Below, one piece after another: positions 1-5,285 of a DNA stretch of 8,182 nt (position 1 is its first letter; each line of letters opens with the position of its first letter). Made by a program: the position numbers and the translations under genes. Under the pieces are notes generated by a model that saw only the letters and a program-made list of their open reading frames with translations, made no database searches and had not been told where the DNA came from. Source of the stretch: Candidatus Latescibacteria bacterium 4484_181 (GTDB lineage Bacteria; Latescibacterota; MVCY01). The DNA is taken from the NCBI GenBank assembly GCA_002049985.1, contig MVCY01000032.1, positions 1 to 8,182 on the forward strand, in the 5' to 3' direction.

Positions 1-354
1 GATTTCCGGGCCGGCGAAAAGACATTCCACCTGCTGACTCAGTTGGCCTCTCAGCTAACAGAGGGGGAGATAGTTGTGCAGACGTACTCTTCGGGGGATT
101 GGACCATTAGGTGCTTTAAAAACTTCGACTTCGATAAATTTGCTCGTCGAGAACTTGCTGATCGAAGAGAGTTGAACTATCCGCCCTGGAGCAGACTAGT
201 AAGCATTATAAAAGGTGCCTTTCGTTGCCAGATTCTCCTTAAAGGCAAATCATCCAAGGCTCTCCGCGAACTTGTTCAGCAGTGCACTCAGAAATTGAAA
301 GGGAAAAGAGGGGTGAGAATGACTATAGACGTTGATCCGGTGGAGATGATGTAG
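1..354 (+). CDS. priA: C-terminal part of primosomal helicase PriA (replication restart protein N'), degenerate
   Basis: PriA is the 3'-to-5' DNA helicase that reloads the replisome at stalled forks. The frame is open from the left edge, so the 5' end lies outside; 117 residues are visible. Recognisable pieces in order are DFRAGEKTFHLLTQ, GEIVVQTY, the RRELNYPPWSRLV segment, then KGAFRCQILLKG and the terminal DVDPVEMM, all hallmarks of the PriA C-terminus. Two things are wrong. The helicase motif VI that should follow LLTQ (family form VAGRAGRG) reads LASQLTEG, so its arginines are absent. The segment between SRLV and QILLKG is only a few residues long where the family has about 55-65 more. 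The frame is not broken. A TTG at position 43 could serve as a start, but homology clearly runs upstream of it. Identity is confident; function is doubtful, because ATP-driven helicase activity should need motif VI. Confidence 0.85.
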   Translation, partial: DFRAGEKTFHLLTQLASQLTEGEIVVQTYSSGDWTIRCFKNFDFDKFARRELADRRELNYPPWSRLVSIIKGAFRCQILLKGKSSKALRELVQQCTQKLKGKRGVRMTIDVDPVEMM

Positions 355-555
355 AAGAGAGATGGGAGGGCAGAAGTGAAAGACGAACGTGAGTTTTGTG
401 AAATCAAGCACAAAGTTCACCGGGAGATGCAATAGGGCCGATAACTTCTCTTTCAGTAACTCATACCACATCTCGACGAAGTTAGTATGGCAAAGTACAG
501 CAAATAGGTTGGTTTTTAAAAATAAATCAATATCTTAGGATTAAGAGATGGAAAG

Positions 556-1221
556 ATGAGATTCACGGAAAAGCTTTTGGCGGCCAGTGAGAAGAATGAC
601 AGTCTGTTGTGTGTTGGGCTAGACACTGACATCTCACGGCTGCCAAAGCACTTACTCAACTCAGACAATCCAGTCCTGGGTTTCAACAGGGCGATCATTG
701 AAGCAACGGCAGATTTGGTGTGCGCTTACAAGCCAAATACCGCCTTCTACGAGGCAATGGGCGCCGACGGATGGAGAGTACTTAAGCAGACTATCGAGGC
801 TATCCCTTCCCATATCCCGGTTATTGTGGATGCCAAACGGGGCGATATTGGCAATACAGCCCGGATGTATGCGCAGGCATTTTACCGGGGACTGGGCGCT
901 GATGCGGTTACGGTAAATCCCTATATGGGATTTGATGCGCTGAAACCTTTTCTGGAATATCCTGATAAGTGTGCCTTTGTCCTCTGCCTCACCTCCAATG
1001 CCGGGGCAAAGGACTTCCAGTATCTCCCCTCTAAGGGCAAACCTGTTTACGAACATATCGCCCAGAAGGTTGTCGGATGGAGCAAGAACGGCTGCTGTGG
1101 GCTGGTGGTAGGGGCTACTTATCCTGAACAGTTGAGGAGAATCCGTCAGATCGCTCCCAAACTGCCTCTTCTCATCCCAGGTATCGGGGTACAGGGTGGA
1201 GACTTGGAAGCAGCATTATAA
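556..1221 (+). CDS. pyrF: Orotidine 5'-phosphate decarboxylase (type 2), 3'-truncated by frameshift
   Basis: PyrF converts OMP to UMP and CO2, the last step of de novo pyrimidine synthesis in the cytoplasm. The 221 residues match the type 2 branch: GLD at 21-23, KPNTAFYE at 59-66, the catalytic VDAKRGDIGNTA at 91-102, NPYMGFDAL at 121-129, TSN at 146-148, GLVVGAT at 182-188 and IPGIGVQGGD at 207-216. The family is usually about 260-280 residues and continues to a phosphate-binding INSSR segment. Here a TAA follows GGDLEAAL, and the missing segment is found immediately downstream in another frame. The start ATG gives the usual N-terminus; a ribosome-binding site is weak (GGAAAG abutting the ATG, AGGA further up at 537-540). 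The 201 bp upstream contain only a poor promoter candidate near 505-533. Without the phosphate-gripping arginine the product is probably inactive unless the break is a sequencing or assembly error. Confidence 0.9.
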   Translation: MRFTEKLLAASEKNDSLLCVGLDTDISRLPKHLLNSDNPVLGFNRAIIEATADLVCAYKPNTAFYEAMGADGWRVLKQTIEAIPSHIPVIVDAKRGDIGNTARMYAQAFYRGLGADAVTVNPYMGFDALKPFLEYPDKCAFVLCLTSNAGAKDFQYLPSKGKPVYEHIAQKVVGWSKNGCCGLVVGATYPEQLRRIRQIAPKLPLLIPGIGVQGGDLEAAL

Positions 1222-1283
1222 ACTCCTCTCGAGCGATAATCTACGCCTCCGATGGAACAGATTTCGCCCAGAAAGCCAGAGGT
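1215..1283 (+). pseudogene. pyrF: Displaced 3' tail of pyrF in a different reading frame
   Basis: Read in the frame starting at 1215, this stretch encodes IINSSRAIIYAS followed by DGTDFAQKARG, the characteristic phosphate-binding and C-terminal helix segment of type 2 OMP decarboxylases. It should follow GGDLEAA by about 12-16 residues. Here it follows directly and in the wrong frame, so a deletion of roughly 40 bp that is not a multiple of three best explains it. The frame then stays open to a TAA at 1392-1394, but after about 1283 it only shadows pyrE codons. The normal end of pyrF and a normal pyrF-pyrE spacer are not visible, which suggests a second loss at the gene junction. Confidence 0.8.
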
Positions 1284-1866
1284 GCTTACTCAACAGGAGA
1301 TCTTAGAGATATTCAAGGGGACCGGCGCTCTTCTCTCGGGCCATTTTCTGCTGACGTCTGGACTTCACAGCCCCACCTATTTTCAGTGTGCTAAGGTCCT
1401 GCAATATCCGAAATATGCAGAACAGTTGTGCGGCCAATTGGCGGAGCGGTTCAGGGACAGGGAGATCGACGTTGCGATTGCCCCGGCCATCGGCGGTATT
1501 GTGGTGGCCTGTGAGGTGGGCCGTAGGCTGGATGTCCGCACCATCTTCGCTGAGCGAGAAGCTGGTCGGATGGCACTCAGGCGAGGATTTGTGATCCATC
1601 CAGGAGAAAAAGCCTTAGTGGTCGAAGATGTGATAACCACCGGAGGCTCTGTACAGGAGGTGATCGAGGTAGTAGAGGAGAATCGAGGTGTAGTGGTCGG
1701 TGTAGGCTGTCTGGTGGACCGAAGCGGCGGAAAGGTCCGCTTCAGTGTGCCCTTTGCCTCCCTTGTGCAGATGGAGGTGGTCACCTACCGTCCCGAACAC
1801 TGTCCCCTGTGTGCTAAAGGGATAGCACTGGTCAAACCAGGAAGCCGAGAAAATGCTGGGAACTAA
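1252..1866 (+). CDS. pyrE: Orotate phosphoribosyltransferase
   Basis: PyrE joins orotate to PRPP to form OMP, the substrate of PyrF. The 204-residue product has an apparently complete catalytic core: EIFKGTGALLSGHFLLTSGLHS (residues 19-40), QCAKVLQYP at 45-53, GGIVVACEVGRRL at 81-93, the AEREAGRMALRRGF loop at 100-113, and the PRPP-binding motif VVEDVITTGGS at 123-133. The C-terminal CPLC...LVKPGSR (184-199) is typical of the somewhat longer bacterial subgroup carrying this tail. The ATG at 1252 has no clear ribosome-binding site, and the first ten codons are written in sequence that in another frame is the end of pyrF. GTG at 1282, just before LTQQEILEIF where family similarity begins, is a serious alternative start. 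Translation may depend on coupling to pyrF. The stop directly abuts the next gene. Confidence 0.93.
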   Translation: MEQISPRKPEVLTQQEILEIFKGTGALLSGHFLLTSGLHSPTYFQCAKVLQYPKYAEQLCGQLAERFRDREIDVAIAPAIGGIVVACEVGRRLDVRTIFAEREAGRMALRRGFVIHPGEKALVVEDVITTGGSVQEVIEVVEENRGVVVGVGCLVDRSGGKVRFSVPFASLVQMEVVTYRPEHCPLCAKGIALVKPGSRENAGN

Positions 1867-2232
1867 TTGACAGAATTAAATTTTAGCTGGCAGTGGAGGA
1901 AAAAGCAAAGTATAATTGACGACTTGAATGCCAATCCCGCCGGGGTTTTCGTGGCTGAAGAAGAGGGGAAAGTGGTTGGTTACGTCACGACCCGGGTAGA
2001 GGAAGAGACGGGGATCGGCCGGATACCCAATATGGCTGTAGATGCGCGGCATCGAGGTAAAGGCATAGGGAAGAAGCTATTACAACAGGCGATGGAGTAT
2101 CTAAAAGCGGCAGGGATGAAATATGCCAGGATCGAGACCCTGGAACAGAACACCATTGGGCGGGAGTTTTATCCCCGCATGGGCTTCAAGGAAGTAGCCC
2201 GCCAAATACACTATGCGAAACCTCTGTCTTGA
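1867..2232 (+). CDS. GNAT-family N-acetyltransferase, N-terminally shortened
   Basis: Members transfer acetyl from acetyl-CoA to an amine; the substrate cannot be inferred here. Visible parts of the 121-residue product are the helix-strand segment NPAGVFVAEEEGKVVGYV (23-40), the acetyl-CoA pyrophosphate loop MAVDARHRGKGIGKKLL (56-72, with the R-G-K-G-I-G signature), the strand ARIETL (87-92) and the final NTIGREFYPRMGF helix and strand (95-107). The usual first strand and helix (about 40-50 residues) are missing. The frame begins with TTG directly after the pyrE TAA and in the same frame as pyrE, with no good ribosome-binding site. So translation would rely on termination-reinitiation, or on stop readthrough giving a PyrE-GNAT fusion. 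The acetyl-CoA site looks intact, but the fold lacks its opening unit, so activity is uncertain. A gene remnant is quite possible. Confidence 0.75.
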   Translation: MTELNFSWQWRKKQSIIDDLNANPAGVFVAEEEGKVVGYVTTRVEEETGIGRIPNMAVDARHRGKGIGKKLLQQAMEYLKAAGMKYARIETLEQNTIGREFYPRMGFKEVARQIHYAKPLS

Positions 2233-2293
2233 AGAAACCCTTTTCAGACGATTTTGTCATCGGACAACAAGAACCAGAAAAAAAAGTAAAATG

Positions 2294-2299
2294 AAAGGA
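2294..2299 (+). promoter_or_regulatory. Ribosome-binding site deciding the start at 2306
   Basis: AAAGGA sits six bases before the ATG at 2306. The alternative in-frame ATG at 2291 overlaps this site and has only an A-rich stretch before it, so 2306 is preferred. Confidence 0.55.
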
Positions 2300-2305
2300 A
2301 CTGAG

Positions 2306-2527
2306 ATGAGAAGTGAGCCTGTTAAGCCTCCGGGATATTTCCCTCCTGGCTTGCCCGAATACGGAGGACTGCGGCATATGATACTGGTTTATTCCCAAAA
2401 ACCGAACGACTGGCCTGCGGAGGATTTCAGGTATTCAGTAACGCATCTGGACTCCCGTGGCAACCCAGAAGTGCGTCGGTTATACAATGATATCTATCTA
2501 TTTGTGAAAGGAGAGTATCGAATCTGA
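2306..2527 (+). CDS. Short DUF4855-like protein, probably a truncated remnant
   Basis: The 73-residue product begins MRSEPVKPPGYFPPG and carries GLRHMILVYSQKP (21-33), DWPAEDFRYSVTHLD (35-49), and NPEVRRLYNDIYLFV (53-67). This spacing of an H-x-x-L-x-Y strand, a W..EDF segment, a [Y/S]V.xLD turn and an aromatic 'F/Y-D-x-[F/Y]-L-F' strand resembles the opening of DUF4855 proteins, which are normally several hundred residues long and often exported. Here there is no signal peptide and the rest of the domain is absent. The assignment is from memory of the family pattern and is tentative. It lies 73 bp after the acetyltransferase, with its own good ribosome-binding site, so it can be translated. 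Nothing supports a specific function. The 116 bp after it, up to the convergent gene, contain only a weak ACCT-GACA-AGGT hairpin followed by TTT (2590-2604). Confidence 0.5.
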   Translation: MRSEPVKPPGYFPPGLPEYGGLRHMILVYSQKPNDWPAEDFRYSVTHLDSRGNPEVRRLYNDIYLFVKGEYRI

Positions 2528-2643
2528 GCTGCTCAACTCTTTGAACTTCTTTAAAATGTGGACCAAATATAACGCCGTATTGCTACGAGACCTGACAAGG
2601 TTTTACCCTTTCCCGAGAACGGTGCGGGCTCGCAAACTGCCTG

Positions 2644-4782
2644 TCATCGGCTCAGAAGCTTAGTTACTTTGACGATGGCGATGTGATTGGTAGAACACCA
2701 CTGATCAGGGGATCCCCACTTGTCTGAGGTATCTAAGCTGTTGTTGTAGGCTAAATAGATCCAGGAAAGCGGCTCGTACTGGTAAGCAAGCAGGAAATTT
2801 GTCTGTAACACCCGGGTCTGAGCATCTGCCTGGATGAAACTCCGCAAAAAGAAGTGCCTAGTGGGTGTGTAGGTTATTCTCAGCCACCCTATCTTATCGG
2901 TTCTGGTCTTGCTGAAATATTTCCGTGCAACATCAAAGTAGGCGTCGAAAGCGAGACTGTTGGTGGCTCGGAGGGTGAAATTTGTACGGAATTTCTTAAC
3001 CTTACCAAAGTATAGATCCGGATCCGACCAATCTATCTGGTCTGCGTACAGACATCTGATCCTGCCCGTAAACCTCCATGCAGGTGGAAGGTTGATGTTC
3101 AGGTTGTAGTTCTGTCCCCGAAACCCTTTCCCCTGATAGCGGGCGAGCCAGGTCTCGTGCGAGAAGGCAACCCAAGCCTGGTTGGTAAGAGCAAGCTGTA
3201 TGTCAATGTTGTCCCAACTCCACCCCCAATCTTTATCATCCGACCGCTTCGAGGCAGAGCCTCCGTGCCAGAATTCTAACTGATCGATGCCGTGGTTGCG
3301 GATATGCCAGCGGTACTCAAGGTAACACCTGGTTTCGTGGCTACCAATGCCAGCATCGTGGTTGATGAACCCGAACTGATCCACATTGAACTCTTTGCCC
3401 ATCCCTGTGTACCGGCAGTAAAAAGCCCAGGGATCGGCCCTGTGGGTGTAAGCAACACTGGCTCTCCAACTGTCCCGATTCTGGTGTGGGTTCCAGGTCT
3501 TTATCAAATCAAGATCCATCTCGTCATGTTCACCTGGCCTGAGCCGGACATCTGAGGCCAGTGCCCCCGAATTCCCCTCTGCGCCGCTGCTTTTGCTGAC
3601 ACCCACTATCCCAACAGTTGACTTGTTCAGGACATCTCTCTGGAGCCTGAGGACATTGAAGAGCGGATTCTCCCCGTCCGCCGTGCGGTCCATCGCCGAC
3701 AGGTACCCATACTTGTTGGGGCCGGAAGTTCCTATGAGTTTCAACCCCCAGTCTGGACTCTGGATGCGGCGACTGTAGAAGACATTCATTGCCCCGAAAA
3801 GGTCCTTGCCCTGAACGAAGAAGGGTCTCCTTTCGTCGAAATAGAGCGGGAAACGGGATAGGTTAATGCGCTGCTTGTCGGCCTCCACCTGTGCAAAGTC
3901 GGGGTTGAGAGTGGCATTGAATGAGAGGTGAGACGAAGGATTGTATTTGATGTCAATCCCTGTTTCTCCTTTCCAGATTTCTTTCTCATTTTGAAGAACG
4001 ATGTGGGGGATAAGGTCTATATGGTATCCCCTCTGGGGGTCAATGATGCCGACTAAGTCACCGGCTTTGGACATATCGAGAATGCCGTCAGCATCGTCAG
4101 AAGTGACGGGATCCCAGGCCGTGTCCTCCATCAGCCGTTTCTGCAGTCGCTGGATGTTTATGCCCCAGATCTGCTCCTTTGCCCTGGAAAAGCGGAGGAT
4201 CTTGAAGGGGATCGCCACTTCGCACTCCCAGCCATCCTCGACGACTTGGGCTGCACTTTTCCAGACGCCATCCCAGCCCCAGTTTCCGAACCATCCGTGA
4301 GAGCGGTCAGTGGTCATATCTCTCTGACAACCCGTAGTGTTAACCCCAAAGACATAGCAGCTACGCCGGTCGTGAAAGGTGTCCAGAGAAATGGTGATGC
4401 AGTCCTCAGGCCAGGGATTAGCATCCCTGGGGATGAGTCTCCGGGGTATCTCGTCTGGCTGGGAGTCCAGACAGTGGAGCCCAAGGTAGAGGTTCTTGTG
4501 GTCGTATAGGGCCATCACAATGGTCTGTTCTACCGCCAACTTTCCATCATATGGTTGCAGTTCTACAAAGCCCGATGAGGGTTCAGCAAGCTTCCAGCAC
4601 GAGTCATCCAGCCTGCCGTCTATCTTGGGTGGTTCGACAACCCTCACTGCCCGAAGAGTTTTCCTCGTCCAGGGAATCTTCTCGTATCTCTCCGCTGCGG
4701 AAACCTGAGTGATTACAGATAAGATTGCCGCTATTGCAGTAAGCACTATCGGGAGAAGCAGACAGGAAGAGTATTTACACAT
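2644..4782 (-). CDS. Outer-membrane protein with CBM9-like domain and DUF5916 beta-barrel
   Basis: The 712-residue product has a signal peptide (hydrophobic 8-28, likely cut near VSA-A at 29-30). A CBM9-like/DOMON beta-sandwich follows at about 45-245 (PPKIDGRLDDSCWKLAEP at 51-68, NLYLGLHCLD at 97-106, GWECEVAIPF at 184-193). From about 285 comes the DUF5916 signature LSFNATLNPDFAQVEAD then FPLYFDERRPFFVQG (286-325), and a long run of alternating amphipathic strands typical of an outer-membrane barrel. The family is found mainly in Bacteroidetes, Gemmatimonadetes and related groups; its substrate is unknown, though binding of a polysaccharide or other polymer is often guessed from the CBM9-like part. 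AAAGGA at 4792-4797 sits nine bases before the ATG and supports this start. It is a single-gene unit with its own promoter and a long leader. One oddity: the chain ends in KLLSR, not in the aromatic residue common for barrel insertion. It looks intact. Confidence 0.87.
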   Translation of the reverse strand: MCKYSSCLLLPIVLTAIAAILSVITQVSAAERYEKIPWTRKTLRAVRVVEPPKIDGRLDDSCWKLAEPSSGFVELQPYDGKLAVEQTIVMALYDHKNLYLGLHCLDSQPDEIPRRLIPRDANPWPEDCITISLDTFHDRRSCYVFGVNTTGCQRDMTTDRSHGWFGNWGWDGVWKSAAQVVEDGWECEVAIPFKILRFSRAKEQIWGINIQRLQKRLMEDTAWDPVTSDDADGILDMSKAGDLVGIIDPQRGYHIDLIPHIVLQNEKEIWKGETGIDIKYNPSSHLSFNATLNPDFAQVEADKQRINLSRFPLYFDERRPFFVQGKDLFGAMNVFYSRRIQSPDWGLKLIGTSGPNKYGYLSAMDRTADGENPLFNVLRLQRDVLNKSTVGIVGVSKSSGAEGNSGALASDVRLRPGEHDEMDLDLIKTWNPHQNRDSWRASVAYTHRADPWAFYCRYTGMGKEFNVDQFGFINHDAGIGSHETRCYLEYRWHIRNHGIDQLEFWHGGSASKRSDDKDWGWSWDNIDIQLALTNQAWVAFSHETWLARYQGKGFRGQNYNLNINLPPAWRFTGRIRCLYADQIDWSDPDLYFGKVKKFRTNFTLRATNSLAFDAYFDVARKYFSKTRTDKIGWLRITYTPTRHFFLRSFIQADAQTRVLQTNFLLAYQYEPLSWIYLAYNNSLDTSDKWGSPDQWCSTNHIAIVKVTKLLSR

Positions 4783-4870
4783 CGTCGGTTTTCCTTTCTC
4801 CGTGGAAATTCCTGGGTTTAACAGGCATGATGCTGAGCTTTGTACCCTAATTGTCCGACGGATACAAAAC

Positions 4871-4904
4871 GGCCGCGAGCTTATCTGTCAGCCCGCCCGC
4901 GGCC
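4871..4904. repeat. GC-rich inverted repeat in the leader of the DUF5916 gene
   Basis: GGCCGCG at 4871-4877 is exactly complementary to CGCGGCC at 4898-4904, with a 20-base loop that is itself C-rich. It would form a stable hairpin in the leader RNA about 90 nt before the start codon. No U-run follows on the minus strand, so it is not an intrinsic terminator. Confidence 0.5.
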
Positions 4905-5113
4905 TCCAATTTAAAGGCTGCGACAAGAATCCTCAGGGCCTTGAGAAATTGGCATTTTTCACTTATGCGCCGGGCGAGAATTCTTCTCAGGGATGGGCAC
5001 AGAAAATCCCGTAGGTTGCGCCTACAAAGCTAATCTTAGTAGTTTTGACCGACCACATTGAGCCGACTTCCTTTCGGGAGAATTTGGACAGGACACTTTT
5101 TTGTCAATGCCGC

Positions 5114-5142
5114 AATATACAACACCCTGTTACCGCTGTCAA
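5114..5142 (-). promoter_or_regulatory. Sigma-70-type promoter for the DUF5916 gene
   Basis: On the minus strand a perfect TTGACA (5142-5137) is followed after exactly 17 bases by TATATT (5119-5114), one mismatch from the consensus -10. Transcription would start near 5107 and run toward the ATG at 4782. A second TTGACA (5107-5102) has no good -10 partner. Confidence 0.7.
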
Positions 5143-5212
5143 GAGCAAAAATTGTGAATGTTTGTCGAGATGAGTGCGAGGCTCCCGGGAGGCGAAGGTT
5201 ACAATAAAAAAG

Positions 5213-5242
5213 AAGAAAGCATCTTGAAACGGATGCTTTCTT
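5213..5242 (-). terminator. Intrinsic terminator of the propeller gene
   Basis: An 11-bp perfect stem (5213-5223 with 5232-5242) with an 8-base loop lies about 43 bases after the stop codon of the propeller gene. In the minus-strand transcript it is followed by CUUUUUUAUU, a classic U-tract. There is no U-tract on the plus strand, so the direction is clear. Confidence 0.85.
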
Positions 5243-5285
5243 AGAAAAATTTCTTTGGGCGAGTGACCGCAGATATATTTTCCTG

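Larger units (their letters stand above)
4783..5212 (-). other. Promoter and long leader region of the DUF5916 gene
   Basis: No convincing gene lies here. Reading on the minus strand it holds, in order, the U-tract of the propeller-gene terminator, a near-consensus promoter (5142-5114), and then about 325 nt of probable leader up to the start codon. The leader contains a GC-rich inverted repeat (4871-4904) and a small GTAGG/CCTAC hairpin (5011-5025). A 60-codon open stretch without a usable start (5029-4847, minus strand) reads as plausible helical protein but matches nothing I recognise. Confidence 0.5.

Noticed and set aside
250..471. Minus-strand frame of 73 codons beginning MWYELLKEKLSALLH
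   Set aside because: It overlaps the well-supported PriA C-terminus antisense, is low-complexity (His/Leu/Phe/Ser-rich) in its second half, and has no recognised family.
505..533. Possible promoter before pyrF (TTGGTT...TATCTT, 16-base spacer)
   Set aside because: Both hexamers match poorly in an AT-rich stretch; not distinguishable from background.
2590..2604. Possible plus-strand terminator after the DUF4855-like stub
   Set aside because: The ACCT/AGGT stem is only 4 bp (6 with wobble) and the U-run is three to four bases, too weak to call.
4847..5029. Minus-strand 60-codon open stretch reading LKALRILVAAFKLEAAGG in the middle
   Set aside because: It looks protein-like but lacks an ATG or GTG start and a ribosome-binding site, and one open stretch of this length is expected by chance; kept only as a note in the leader entry.
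4709..5033. Plus-strand open frames over the leader of the DUF5916 gene
   Set aside because: They overlap the signal-peptide end and leader of a strongly supported minus-strand gene, have no ribosome-binding site and encode arginine/serine-rich sequence without family features.
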